A stretch of DNA of 64,000 bases, taken from contig NZ_CP012332.1 of assembly GCF_001263175.1 (NCBI RefSeq), forward strand, positions 1,237,501 through 1,301,500, written 5' to 3'. Positions within the stretch are counted from its first letter, which is position 1, and the number at the start of each line of letters is the position of its first letter. The translations under genes and the position numbers were made by a program. The notes under the pieces are model-generated. The model saw only the letters and a list, made by a program, of their open reading frames with translations. It had not been told where the DNA came from and made no database searches. Below are positions 35,996 through 46,841 of this stretch, one piece after another. Origin of the DNA: Vulgatibacter incomptus. Lineage in GTDB: Bacteria; Myxococcota; Myxococcia; Myxococcales; Vulgatibacteraceae.

Positions 35996-36562
35996 ATGGA
36001 CTGGAAGCGCTGGACGGTGCTCGCCGCGATCTGCCTGGCGGGTTGTGCGTCGACCCAGAAGACCAGGCTCTCCGAGCCGGAGGGCCCGTACCGGATCGGT
36101 CGGGAAGACGTCGTCGAGGTCGCGGTCTTCCAGGCCCCCGAGCTCTCCCGCACCGTTCCCGTGAGGCCGGACGGAAAGATCTCCCTGCCGCTCCTCGGCG
36201 ACGTGGAGGTGGCGGGCAAATCTGCCCAGGAGCTCGCAGACGAGCTGCGCTCGAAGCTCGAGGCGGTCGTGCAGTCGCCTCGCGTCACTGTGATCATCCG
36301 GGAGATCAACGCCGCTCGGATCTACGTGATCGGCGAGGTGGTGCATCCGGGGGCGTACCCCGTGAGGGGGAACCTGGATGCGATCCAGGCGCTGGCCCTC
36401 GCCGGCGGCTTCGGGGACTTCGCGAGCCGAGGCAGGGTCCTCCTCATCCGCAAGGGTCCGAAGGGCGATGAGCGGATGGTCGTCGACTACGACGAGCTGG
36501 TGAAGAACGCCGATTCGGTGATTCCGAGGATGATGCCGGGCGACACGCTCTACGTTCCGTGA
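35996..36562 (+). CDS. Polysaccharide export lipoprotein (Wza-like, short form)
   Basis: 188 residues. The N terminus is a lipoprotein signal with lipobox LAGC, then a Poly_export domain (YRIGREDVVEVAVFQAPELS, VRPDGKISLPLLGDVEVAGK) and one SLBB domain (IYVIGEVVHPGAYPV). It lacks the extra SLBB repeats and C-terminal pore helix of E. coli Wza, so it is the small form common in exosortase-type EPS clusters. Predicted role: outer-membrane or periplasmic part of the export channel. ATG 35996 follows a strong GGGGAGGGGAG. It is the first gene of the cluster; the beta-barrel gene follows after 16 nt. Confidence 0.9.
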   Translation: MDWKRWTVLAAICLAGCASTQKTRLSEPEGPYRIGREDVVEVAVFQAPELSRTVPVRPDGKISLPLLGDVEVAGKSAQELADELRSKLEAVVQSPRVTVIIREINAARIYVIGEVVHPGAYPVRGNLDAIQALALAGGFGDFASRGRVLLIRKGPKGDERMVVDYDELVKNADSVIPRMMPGDTLYVP

Positions 36563-36578
36563 CGATCGCGCGAGGAGG

Positions 36579-37769
36579 ATGGGGGGCGTGGGATCGAAGG
36601 AGTCGCGGCCGGGTCGTCTGGGCCTCCTGCTGATCGGGGTGGCGGCGGCGCTGATGCCGCTGAAGGCCTCGGCAGGTTGGGTCAGCGGGCCTACCCTCCG
36701 ACTGCGTCTGGAGGGCCGCTACGACAGCAACCTCGCAGAGGGAGGCGGCGACGGCTCCTCGCTGGTCCAGCCCGGCGTGGGGTGGAAGCTCGCGAGCCCC
36801 ACCACCACGATCGACGCGCTCTATCTCTTCGAGGTGGTGAGCTTCGCCCACCAGGGCGCCGGCCGTGGCGGCGTGAACCACCGGGTTCGGGGTGATCAGC
36901 ACTTCGAGCTCGACAAGAGGTCGACGCTCGAGCTCCATCAGGCCTTCGAGCAGGTCTACGATCCCACCTCCCTCTCCCGGATCGGAGTGGTCCGGACGGC
37001 GGGCAGGACGAGCTACGCCGAAGCCGACCTCGGCTTCAACCGCCGCCTCGGTCACACCTGGAACATCGGCGTCCGCCTTCAGGAGGAGTACGCCCGGATC
37101 GACACCCCGAGCGATCCGGGGTTGCCCCGTCCGGATGCTTCGGACAGCGCGGTCCACTCGCCGTCGGCCTGGCTCTCCCACTCCTGGAGCACGCGGGACG
37201 CCTCCACCCTGCGTTATCGCCTCCAATACTTCCAGGCCATAGGCGGGCTCGACGCCGCCTCCAACGAGGTGAGCCTCTCGTACGCGCACGACTTCACGAA
37301 GACCGTGCGCATGGAGCTCGAGGTGGGGCCCGCCTGGTACACGATGAACGGAACGACGTCGACCGTTCCATGGGGCCGCTGGGAGCTGAACCAGATCTGG
37401 CAGCGCGTCACCCTCGGCCTCAAGTACGAACGCGGCCTCTTCGGCTCCACCGGTTTCGAGGGCGCCCTATGGGGCGACGCGATCAGCGGAGTGGCCAACT
37501 GGCGGGTGAGCGAGCCGCTCCGCGCGACCGTGGCGGTCGCCGCCTTTCGCAACGGCGCGGCACCCGATCGGTCCGCGTTCGTCGGAGGCTTCGGCGGAGC
37601 GGCGGTGCTCGAGTACGCGCTGGGCGGAGACGTCGCGGCGCAGTTCGCGTGGCGGCGCGTGGAGCAGTGGACCCTGAGCGGCGCCGGGCTGTCAGCCATC
37701 GACATCTCCCGCAACGTCTTCGCGGCCGGCTTCTTCTGGCAATTGGACGGCGGGCGGCTACCGAGGTGA
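36579..37769 (+). CDS. Outer-membrane beta-barrel protein of the exopolysaccharide cluster
   Basis: 396 residues with a signal peptide (LGLLLIGVAAALMPLKASA). Alternating amphipathic strands typical of an outer-membrane barrel follow (LRLRLEGRYDSNLAEGGG, TLRYRLQYFQAIG). The C-terminal residues include an aromatic-rich strand, AAGFFWQLDGG. It resembles the barrel proteins encoded in exosortase-linked EPS loci. With the short Wza-like protein it may make up the outer-membrane pore that the short lipoprotein cannot form alone; this is inference. Confidence 0.8.
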   Translation: MGGVGSKESRPGRLGLLLIGVAAALMPLKASAGWVSGPTLRLRLEGRYDSNLAEGGGDGSSLVQPGVGWKLASPTTTIDALYLFEVVSFAHQGAGRGGVNHRVRGDQHFELDKRSTLELHQAFEQVYDPTSLSRIGVVRTAGRTSYAEADLGFNRRLGHTWNIGVRLQEEYARIDTPSDPGLPRPDASDSAVHSPSAWLSHSWSTRDASTLRYRLQYFQAIGGLDAASNEVSLSYAHDFTKTVRMELEVGPAWYTMNGTTSTVPWGRWELNQIWQRVTLGLKYERGLFGSTGFEGALWGDAISGVANWRVSEPLRATVAVAAFRNGAAPDRSAFVGGFGGAAVLEYALGGDVAAQFAWRRVEQWTLSGAGLSAIDISRNVFAAGFFWQLDGGRLPR

Positions 37770-37777
37770 AAGCGCAT

Positions 37778-39139
37778 ATGGAACCAGGACGCGACAAGTC
37801 GCTCTCGATGGAGCAGCTCCTCGTGGGGCTGTGGCATCACCGCCTCCTCGTCGCCGGCTGCGTCGGCGCGGCGCTCTTCGTCGGCGCGCTCTACGTCGCT
37901 CTCAAGCCGACCAGGTACACAGCGACCACGGTCGTGCGCGTGGAGGCGCAGTTCCTCCCCGAGCGCTACGTCTCGCCGACGGTGACCGAGCAGATCCAAC
38001 AGCGCCTCGCCACCGTACGGCACGAGATGCTCTCTCCGAAGGTCCTCGAGAAGGTGATCGTGGAGCAGGATCTCTTCGCGGGTCTTCGGGCCTCGGATGG
38101 GATGAACGCCGCGCTCCAGGCGATGCGCGCGAGCATCGAGGTCAAGGTCGAGGGCGAGAACGCCTTCGTCCTCGCCTACTCGGCGAGGACGCCCCAGGAG
38201 GCGGCGACGGTCGCGAACCGCCTCCCCGAGGTCTACGCCCTGATCGCTCTCGAGGAGCGGGCCGAGGCGGCGGAGCGGGTCGCGTCGATCTTCAGCGCGG
38301 AGCTGGAGCGGATCCGTCCCCAGGCGGAGGCCTTCGAGGCCCGGCTGGTGCAGTTCAAGGCCGACCACGCGCACGAGCTTCCCGAGGTCCTCGAGTCGAA
38401 CCTGCGCCAGCTCGACAGGCTCAACGGGCTCATGGAGACGACGCTGGCCTCGCTCTCCGACGCCCAGCGGCGCCGGACGGCCCTCGCCCGCTACGGCCTG
38501 GAGAGCAGCGTGGAGGTCACCCGGCTCGCGGCGGCCATGAACGACGCGAGGCGCGAGCTCTCGTCGCTCCAGTCGATCTACACCCCGGATCATCCGGAGG
38601 TCGTATCGGCGAATCGCGCGTGGCTCACTGCGAAGGCCCGCTTCGACAAGGCCGCCGAGGCCGGCTCTCGGGGAGACAGCGAGCAGGCTCGCATCGACAG
38701 CGAGATCCGGTGGCTGAAGGACGTGGCCCTAAGCTACCAGCAGCGGATCGACGACATCCTGACGCGGGTCGAGAAGACGCCCGCGGTGGGCACGGAGCTC
38801 TCGGTGATCAACCGCGACTACGACGTGATCCGCGAGAAGTACACCACGCTGCTCTCCCGGAAGGTGGAGGCGGAGCTGGCCCAGGACCTCGAGCGGCGGC
38901 AGAAGACCTCGCTCTTCCGCGTGCTCGAGCCGGCGATGCAGCCGCTCACCGCGGCGGAGCCCAAGGCGATGTCGGCCATGGGGATCGCGCTGCTCCTCGG
39001 GCTGGGCGCAGGGCTCGCCGCAGGCGGGTGGGCCGCGTCCCGAGACACCTCGATCCGGGGGGTGGCGGATGCGAGGCAGCGGCTCGGCTTGCAGGTCCTC
39101 GCGACCGTGCCGTCGCTGGAGGGCCGCGCCAGGCGGTGA
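37778..39139 (+). CDS. Chain-length determinant / Wzz-GNVR family protein
   Basis: 453 residues. The N-terminal Wzz domain has one membrane helix (LVAGCVGAALFVGALYVAL). A long periplasmic coiled coil spans about 190-350. The GNVR-type segment (VINRDYDVIREKYTTLLSRK) comes next, and a second helix (MGIALLLGLGAGLAAGGWAA) is near the C terminus. Such proteins set polysaccharide chain length and activate a partner BY-kinase, here the separate downstream gene. ATG 37778 has CGAGGTGAA at proper spacing; GTG 37766 is an alternative. Confidence 0.88.
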   Translation: MEPGRDKSLSMEQLLVGLWHHRLLVAGCVGAALFVGALYVALKPTRYTATTVVRVEAQFLPERYVSPTVTEQIQQRLATVRHEMLSPKVLEKVIVEQDLFAGLRASDGMNAALQAMRASIEVKVEGENAFVLAYSARTPQEAATVANRLPEVYALIALEERAEAAERVASIFSAELERIRPQAEAFEARLVQFKADHAHELPEVLESNLRQLDRLNGLMETTLASLSDAQRRRTALARYGLESSVEVTRLAAAMNDARRELSSLQSIYTPDHPEVVSANRAWLTAKARFDKAAEAGSRGDSEQARIDSEIRWLKDVALSYQQRIDDILTRVEKTPAVGTELSVINRDYDVIREKYTTLLSRKVEAELAQDLERRQKTSLFRVLEPAMQPLTAAEPKAMSAMGIALLLGLGAGLAAGGWAASRDTSIRGVADARQRLGLQVLATVPSLEGRARR

Positions 39140-39249
39140 TCGCGCGACTCTTTCAGGGGTGTCCTCGCGGGCCCGATCGGGGGATTCGGAGCGATTCGGG
39201 ACATGTGCAACTTGGTCGCGGGCACAGGGCGTAGGGGGGAAGGACCGAG

Positions 39250-39954
39250 ATGGACGCCAAGGCACTTCGAAGCAACCCGGCAGACACGCTCGAGCTCGTG
39301 GATCCGCGGGTCGTCTCGCTGACCGATCCCTCGGGCGCCGCCGCAGAGCAGTTCCGGATGCTCCACCTGCGTCTCGACCGCGCCCGTGAGAACCGGCCGA
39401 TCTCCGTGGTCGCCCTCACGTCCGCCGTCTCGGGCGAGGGGAAGTCCATCACGGCCGCGAACCTGGCGGCGTGCGCGGCGCGCAGGGGCAGGCGCGCGGC
39501 CCTCGTGGACTGCGACTTCCGCAGACCCGCCGTTGCGCGCCTCTTCGGCGTCGACTCGAGCGACGGTCTCTCGTCGCTGCTGGCCGGAAAGACGAAGCTC
39601 GCGCAGTCCCTTCGCAAGGGCCCCTTCGGCCTCGACATCCTCCCGGCTGGCGAGAATCCCGAGGACCCCGGGAGCCTCTTCGCCGGCAGGAGCTTCACGG
39701 CTCTCCTCGAGGAGCTCCGCGGGGGCCACGAGGAGATCTACCTGGACCTCCCGCCGATCCTCCCCTTCGCCGACGCGCTCGTGGCGGCGGGGACGGCGGA
39801 CGGCGTGGTCGTGGTGGTCCGCAACGGCGGGACGCCGGCGGAGCAGGTGGGAGAGGCGGTGAACGCCCTCGCGGGACTTCCGCTGCTGGGTTGTGTGCTC
39901 ACCGCCTGCGGCGAAGGGGCCGCGGCCTACCGGAAATACTACGCGCGCAAGTAG
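39250..39954 (+). CDS. BY-type tyrosine kinase (CpsD/CapB family)
   Basis: 234 residues, a cytoplasmic P-loop kinase of the MinD fold. Walker A is SGEGKS at 61-66, Walker A' is VDCDFRRP from 86 and Walker B is LDLPPI. The C terminus, AYRKYYARK, is a short tyrosine cluster of three Tyr and is a likely autophosphorylation site. It works with the chain-length protein encoded 110 nt upstream, the split kinase/activator layout typical of Gram-positive systems and exosortase-type EPS loci. GGGGGAAGGA precedes the ATG. Confidence 0.88.
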   Translation: MDAKALRSNPADTLELVDPRVVSLTDPSGAAAEQFRMLHLRLDRARENRPISVVALTSAVSGEGKSITAANLAACAARRGRRAALVDCDFRRPAVARLFGVDSSDGLSSLLAGKTKLAQSLRKGPFGLDILPAGENPEDPGSLFAGRSFTALLEELRGGHEEIYLDLPPILPFADALVAAGTADGVVVVVRNGGTPAEQVGEAVNALAGLPLLGCVLTACGEGAAAYRKYYARK

Positions 39955-40044
39955 CGACCCATCGCGCTCGGAAGAGGAGGGGAACGCGGGCCGGCGCCCG
40001 CGACGGAGAGGGCTTTTGTCAGGGCACGAGGAGCTGCGGCGGAA

Positions 40045-41517
40045 ATGGCGCGATTTCTCAATCACTCGTACCCCGGACGAAAGGCCCTGCTGTTCTGCGT
40101 GGAGCAGGCCGTGATCCTCGCGATGGCGCTCCTGGGCGCCGCTGCCGCCGCCGCGGCGATGACCGGATCGATGGCGGAAGCGGAGGTCGCGGGCCCGCTC
40201 CTGGGTGGGAGGGCGATGCTCGACCGCGTCCTGGGCGGCGCGGCGATCCCATTCATCGCCGCGGTGATCGCGCGCGTGGGACGCGCGGCCCCGTGGGCGC
40301 TCGTGACCACGGCGTGCTGCGCCGCATCCTTCTACGCGGCGGACCTCTACGATCTCCGGACCGCGATCGCCGACAGGGCGCACGGAGGGCGGAGGATCGC
40401 GGTGGCGCTCCTCGCCGCGGCTGCGATCCTCGGGATCGCGTCGATCCGCGGAGGGTCCGAGCAGCGTGCGCTGGCCCTCGGCGCCATCGGCGCTGCGGCC
40501 CTCTCGGCGATCGCGCTGCGGAGCGTCCTGCCCGCGTTGGTCGGAAGGCCCAGGCGCGTGCTCGTGGCCGGCGCAGGTCCAGCGGCGGCCCGGCTCGCGC
40601 GGACGATGATCGACGAGGCGGAGGATCGCCTCGAGATCCTGGGCTTCGTGCCCTTCGCCGGGGAGCGGCCCGACGTGAGCCCCGAGCGGCTCGTGGACGC
40701 CGGCGACGGGCTGGCCTCCGCGGCCACGCGCCTCCGCGCGGACTGGATCGTGATCGCGGCCGCAGACGATCGCGGCGCGGTCCCCATCCGGGAGCTCGTC
40801 GACGCCAGGGCCGCGGGGATCGTCTGCCTCGGAGCCGACGCGGTCCTCGAGCGACTCCTGCAGCGGATCCCGGTGGACGCCCTGCGCCCCTCCTTCCTGG
40901 CGTACTCGAGCGGGTTCCGGACCACCTCCCTGAGGCGCTTCGCCAAGCGGAGCCTCGACGTGGCGGGATCCCTCGCGGGTCTCCTCCTCGCCGCGCCGAT
41001 CCTCGCCGTTGCGGGCATCGCCATCCGGCTCGACTCGAAGGGCCCTGTCTTCTACCGCCAGACGCGAGTCGGGGCCCGGGGGCGGACCTTCGAGCTCGTG
41101 AAGCTGCGCACCATGAGGCTGGACGCGGAGGCGCCCGGCGCTCCCCGCTGGGCCAGCGAGGACGATCCCCGCGTCACGCGTGTGGGGTGGATCCTGCGCA
41201 AGGCCCGGGTCGACGAGATCCCCCAGCTCGTCGCCGTGCTGCGCGGGGAGATGTCGCTCGTGGGTCCCCGGCCGGAGCGTCCGTACTTCGTTCGGGAGCT
41301 CGAGGCGAAGATCCCGTGGTACGGCCTGCGGACCACCGTCCAGCCCGGAATCACGGGATGGGCCCAGCTCCGCTACCCCTACGGCGCGAGCGTGGAGGAT
41401 GCGCGACGCAAGCTCGAGTACGACCTCTACTACGTGAAGAACGGCTCGCTCTTCCTCGACCTCGCGATCGTCTTTCACACGGTGAGACACGTTCTTACCG
41501 GAAGGGGGGCAAGGTAG
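40045..41517 (+). CDS. Polyprenyl-phosphate glycosylphosphotransferase (priming sugar transferase)
   Basis: A 490-residue initiating transferase that loads the first sugar-phosphate onto undecaprenyl phosphate. The N-terminal half has four or so membrane helices, followed by a CoA-binding-like Rossmann region (RVLVAGAGPAAARLA). The C-terminal bacterial sugar transferase domain is well conserved: KRSLDVAGSLAGLLL, GPVFYRQTRVG, KLRTM, VDEIPQL and SLVGPRPERP. This layout fits the EpsB/WbaP-like family found in exosortase-linked EPS clusters. The sugar cannot be told from the sequence. yvcK starts four nucleotides after its stop. Confidence 0.9.
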   Translation: MARFLNHSYPGRKALLFCVEQAVILAMALLGAAAAAAAMTGSMAEAEVAGPLLGGRAMLDRVLGGAAIPFIAAVIARVGRAAPWALVTTACCAASFYAADLYDLRTAIADRAHGGRRIAVALLAAAAILGIASIRGGSEQRALALGAIGAAALSAIALRSVLPALVGRPRRVLVAGAGPAAARLARTMIDEAEDRLEILGFVPFAGERPDVSPERLVDAGDGLASAATRLRADWIVIAAADDRGAVPIRELVDARAAGIVCLGADAVLERLLQRIPVDALRPSFLAYSSGFRTTSLRRFAKRSLDVAGSLAGLLLAAPILAVAGIAIRLDSKGPVFYRQTRVGARGRTFELVKLRTMRLDAEAPGAPRWASEDDPRVTRVGWILRKARVDEIPQLVAVLRGEMSLVGPRPERPYFVRELEAKIPWYGLRTTVQPGITGWAQLRYPYGASVEDARRKLEYDLYYVKNGSLFLDLAIVFHTVRHVLTGRGAR

Positions 41518-41520
41518 GCG

Positions 41521-42591
41521 ATGGAGGGGCTGGCGGAAGTTCGGCAGGAGGGCCGCCCGAGGCGCGTCGAGCGGCAGGACCCGCCACTCGACCTCGGGAG
41601 CCCCCGTACGATCCGGGTGGTCGCGATCGGGGGAGGCACGGGCCTCCCCATGCTGCTGCAAGGCCTGGCGCGGTTTTCGCGGCGGGCGACGGCCCTGGGG
41701 CCCTTCGAGATCACAGCGATCGTGGCGGTCAGCGACGACGGCGGATCCTCCGGCAGGCTCCGGAGGGAGAACGGGGTCCTCCCTCCTGGCGACATCCGCA
41801 ACTGCCTGGTTGCGCTCGCCGACGTCCGGCGCCGCTCCATCGCGAGGCTCTTCGGCTTCCGCTTCGGCGCCGGGAGGGGCCTGCGCGGCCACTCGCTCGG
41901 CAACCTGCTCATCACCGCGCTGACGTCGCTGGAGGGCGACTTCCTCTCGGCGGTCGAACGCGCCGGCCGGATGCTCGGCTGCCAGGGGCGGATCCTCCCT
42001 GCGACGTTGGAGCCGGTGCACCTGATCGGGCGCCTCTCGGACGGGAGCCGGATCGTCGGCGAGCGCACCTTCGACCGCAGGCGTTCGAGCCCGATCGAGC
42101 GGGTCGAGCTCGCGCCCGGCGCGCCACCCGCCTCGCCCGGCGTCCTCGAGGCGATCCGGCAGGCGGACGCGATCGTGCTCGGGCCAGGGAGCCTCTACTC
42201 GAGCGTGATCTCCAACCTGCTGGTGGCCGGCGTGGCCGACGCCATCCGACAGAGCTCGGCGGTGCGGATCCTGGTCCAGAACCTGATGACCCAACCTGGC
42301 GAGACGGACGACCTGGACGCGGCCGGGCACGTCCGCGCCGTGCTCCGCCACGCAGGAGACGTCGCGGACTTCCTTCTCGTGGATCGGGGTCGCTCGCACC
42401 CGCGCGAGCTCCTGGATCGCTACGCGCGACGCGGCCAGGTCCCGGTGGTCCTCGACGAGAGCTTGGTTCTCTCACAAGGAGTGATTCCTATCGGCGCGGA
42501 GCTCGCCGCGAAGCGGGGGCGGATCCGGCACGATCCGGACAAGGTTGCGGCCGCGGTCCTGGGGCTCGTGCTCCAGGCCCGCGAGGCATAG
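41521..42591 (+). CDS. yvcK: Gluconeogenesis factor YvcK/CofD-like, UDP-sugar-binding protein
   Basis: 356 residues with the YvcK core: AIGGGTGLPMLLQGL, AVSDDGGSSGRLR, GDIRNCLVALAD, RGHSLGNLL and LGPGSLYSSVI. YvcK proteins bind UDP-GlcNAc or related UDP sugars and regulate cell-envelope metabolism in Bacillus. They are usually encoded next to whiA/rapZ. Here the gene sits between the priming transferase (4-nt gap) and glmS (26-nt gap), which suggests a role in directing amino sugars to the polymer. About 35 extra residues precede the usual start, so a later initiation codon is possible. Confidence 0.87.
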   Translation: MEGLAEVRQEGRPRRVERQDPPLDLGSPRTIRVVAIGGGTGLPMLLQGLARFSRRATALGPFEITAIVAVSDDGGSSGRLRRENGVLPPGDIRNCLVALADVRRRSIARLFGFRFGAGRGLRGHSLGNLLITALTSLEGDFLSAVERAGRMLGCQGRILPATLEPVHLIGRLSDGSRIVGERTFDRRRSSPIERVELAPGAPPASPGVLEAIRQADAIVLGPGSLYSSVISNLLVAGVADAIRQSSAVRILVQNLMTQPGETDDLDAAGHVRAVLRHAGDVADFLLVDRGRSHPRELLDRYARRGQVPVVLDESLVLSQGVIPIGAELAAKRGRIRHDPDKVAAAVLGLVLQAREA

Positions 42592-42617
42592 GGGTTTGGG
42601 AGGAGGGCGCCAGGACG

Positions 42618-44453
<1,836 letters not shown>

Positions 44454-44506
44454 CGGCGCCGCCGCGGCGCCGATGGAAACGGCCCATGGAACGGGGAGGA
44501 TCTCGC

Positions 44507-45643
44507 GTGCGAATCTCGAACGACCCGGGGAGGGGCACGGGTTCGATGCCGATCGTCCAGTCGATGGTCGGAGGCCTCGAGCTCCTCGAGCGCGTCGAAC
44601 CGGAGTGGCGGGCGCTATGCGACGAGGGGCCCTGCGCAGCGCCCTTCTTCCGACCCGAGTGGATCGCCGCCTACCTTCGCGCGTTCGAGCCGTCGGCGAC
44701 GCTGCGGCTGGTGGTCGCCACGGACGCCGGCAGGCTTCGCGCGGTCCTGCCCCTGGTCGCGGAGCGGTCCCGCCTCCGGGGCTTTCCGGTCCGCAAGCTG
44801 CGCTCCGCCGCTGGCGTGCACTCCTGCCGCTTCGACCTCGTCCACGGCGCCGGGGATTTCCGCCCATGGGCCGATGCGATCTGGTCGCACCTCTGCGAAA
44901 CCGGCGGCTGGGACGTGATCGAGCTCCGCGACGTCCCCGCCGGCGGCGCCGTGGAGCGCCTCCTCGAGGCGGCCTCGACCGCGGGATATCCGGTGGGACG
45001 CTGGGAGTCGATGCGGACTCCCTACGTCGAGCTGCCGGGGAGGGGCGGCAGCTTCGAGGCCGTGCTGGGCCGAACCCGCTCGCACTTCCGCGCCAACCTC
45101 CGCCGCCGGATGAAGCGCCTCGCGGAGAAGGGCCGCGTCCAGCTGAACCGCTTCGAGGACGCCGACCCCCGGGTCCTCCAGCGCTTCTACGCCCTGGAGA
45201 AGATCGGGTGGAAGGGCGATCGCGGGACGGCGATCGACTGCGACGGCGCGACCCGGGCCTTCTACGACCGGGCCGCGTCGTGGGCGGCTTCCAGGGGCAT
45301 GCTCGCGATCTACGAGCTCGAGCTCGACGGCGCGCCCGTGGCGATGCACTTCGGCCTCAGCGACGGCAGGCGCTACTACCTCCCGAAGCCCGCCTTCGAT
45401 CCCGCTCACGAGGCGTGCTCGCCTGGGCAGCTCCTGATGCACGAGGTGTTGCGGGATTGTACGGAGCGCGGCCTCGAGGAGCTGGATTTCCTGGGCCCGC
45501 CGATGCCCTGGAAGGCCGACTGGACCGACTCGTTCCGTCCGCACGCATGGTGCTACTTCTTTCGAAGGGGCCCCCTCGGCCTCGCCCTCCACGCCGCCAA
45601 GTTCCGGGTGCCGGCTCTCGCGGAGGCGATCCTTGGACGGTAA
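44507..45643 (+). CDS. BioF2/FemAB-like GNAT-fold acyltransferase, copy 1
   Basis: About 378 residues of the acetyltransferase_6 (BioF2-like) type, a double-GNAT fold related to FemAB. Landmarks are FFRPEWIAAYLRAF, SHFRANLRRRMKRL, FYALEKIGWKG and the C-terminal LDFLGPPMPWKADWTDS. These proteins are recurrent in EPS clusters and are thought to add acyl or aminoacyl groups to sugars. GTG 44507 is chosen for GGGGAGGA seven bases upstream; ATG 44486 and ATG 44546 are alternatives. It overlaps the following aminotransferase gene by 11 nt. Confidence 0.8.
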   Translation: MRISNDPGRGTGSMPIVQSMVGGLELLERVEPEWRALCDEGPCAAPFFRPEWIAAYLRAFEPSATLRLVVATDAGRLRAVLPLVAERSRLRGFPVRKLRSAAGVHSCRFDLVHGAGDFRPWADAIWSHLCETGGWDVIELRDVPAGGAVERLLEAASTAGYPVGRWESMRTPYVELPGRGGSFEAVLGRTRSHFRANLRRRMKRLAEKGRVQLNRFEDADPRVLQRFYALEKIGWKGDRGTAIDCDGATRAFYDRAASWAASRGMLAIYELELDGAPVAMHFGLSDGRRYYLPKPAFDPAHEACSPGQLLMHEVLRDCTERGLEELDFLGPPMPWKADWTDSFRPHAWCYFFRRGPLGLALHAAKFRVPALAEAILGR

Positions 45644-46841
45644 GGAGCTGCTCGAACGGAAGGTGAGCCCGGCGGCGCAGCCGCGAGGGATCGAGCCTGG
45701 CGAGCGCCTCTTCGCCCCAGCGATCCCGTCCCTCTCGCCGTGGATGCTGCTCCCTCGGCGCCCGAGGGCCGCCGCGCCGTACCCTCTCGACGATCCGAGT
45801 GTCCGCTTCTATTACTTTGCGCGAAACGGCATCTACGCCCTGGCGCGGCTGTGGGGGCTGGCCGGCAGGGAGATCCTCTTTCCCGCCTATTTTCACGGCG
45901 TGGAGCTGGAGGCCCTTCTCGCGGCGGGCGTGCGGCCGAAGTTCTATCCGGTGGGCCCCCGGATGCAGGTGGACCCTGCAGAGGTCGTCGCCCGGATCGG
46001 CCCCGACACCCGGGCGATCTACCTCATCCACTACGTGGGCTTTCCCGGGCCCGTCGACGAGCTCGCCGAGGTCTGCCGAGAGCGCGAGCTCCTCTTCGTG
46101 GAGGACTGCGCCCTCGCGCTCCTCTCCTGCGTCGGCGATCGCCCCCTGGGCACCTTCGGCGACGCGGCGATCTTCTGCCTGTACAAGACGTTGCCCACGC
46201 CGAACGGAGGCGCGGTGGTGGTGCGCCGCGGCGGGCCCTTGGGGCTCCCGCCGGGCGAGCAGCCTCCTCTGGCGTCGACCCTTGCTCCGATCCTCGGCTC
46301 TCTCCTCGAGGGCGCGGAGGTCCGAGGTGGTGCAGCGGGCCGGCTCCTCCGCTCGTCGGTGCGTCTGGCCGCCCGCTCCCTGACGCGGCCGCTGCGCGGG
46401 CACCGCGTGCCCACCGGCACCCAGCACTTCGACAGGGCCCACGTGGGCCTCGCGATGAGCCACCTGTCGCGGGTGGTGATCGGCAGCCAGGACTTCGCCC
46501 GGATCGTCGAGCGCCGCAGGCGGAACTACTTCCACCTGCTGGGAAAGCTCCGGGGGATCGCGCCGCCGATCTTCGGTGAGCTCCCACCCGGCGTGTGTCC
46601 GCTCTTCTACCCCCTGCAAGTGGGCGACAAGGCCTCCGCCCTCGCGAGGCTCCGAGCCAAGGGTGTGGACGCGGTGGATTTCTGGAGGGTCGCGCACCCG
46701 GCGGTCCCGGCAGGGGCGTTCCCGGAAGCGGAGTCCTTGCGGCGCACGGTGCTGGAGATCCCGTGTCACCAGGATCTCGAGCCCGCCGACGTCGAGCGGA
46801 TCTCGGCCTGCGTGGCCAAGGCAGTGGAGGATCGGAGATGA
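45633..46841 (+). CDS. DegT/DnrJ/EryC1-type aminotransferase-like protein
   Basis: 402 residues resembling the PLP-dependent sugar aminotransferases. Visible features are FARNGIYALARLWG, ILFPAYFHGVELEALL, the cofactor Asp in LFVEDCALALL and a lysine in CLYKTLPTPNGGAV at the expected Schiff-base position. Predicted role: transamination of a keto-sugar nucleotide to an amino sugar. The start is TTG 45633 with GGAGGCGA before it, inside the end of the previous gene. Its stop overlaps the next start (ATGA). It diverges from canonical members, so an atypical substrate is possible. Confidence 0.8.
   Translation: MDGKELLERKVSPAAQPRGIEPGERLFAPAIPSLSPWMLLPRRPRAAAPYPLDDPSVRFYYFARNGIYALARLWGLAGREILFPAYFHGVELEALLAAGVRPKFYPVGPRMQVDPAEVVARIGPDTRAIYLIHYVGFPGPVDELAEVCRERELLFVEDCALALLSCVGDRPLGTFGDAAIFCLYKTLPTPNGGAVVVRRGGPLGLPPGEQPPLASTLAPILGSLLEGAEVRGGAAGRLLRSSVRLAARSLTRPLRGHRVPTGTQHFDRAHVGLAMSHLSRVVIGSQDFARIVERRRRNYFHLLGKLRGIAPPIFGELPPGVCPLFYPLQVGDKASALARLRAKGVDAVDFWRVAHPAVPAGAFPEAESLRRTVLEIPCHQDLEPADVERISACVAKAVEDRR

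Noticed and set aside
38818..42399. 1193-codon minus-strand frame across the EPS genes
   Set aside because: Composition is typical of antisense of high-GC genes; four well-conserved genes lie on the plus strand.
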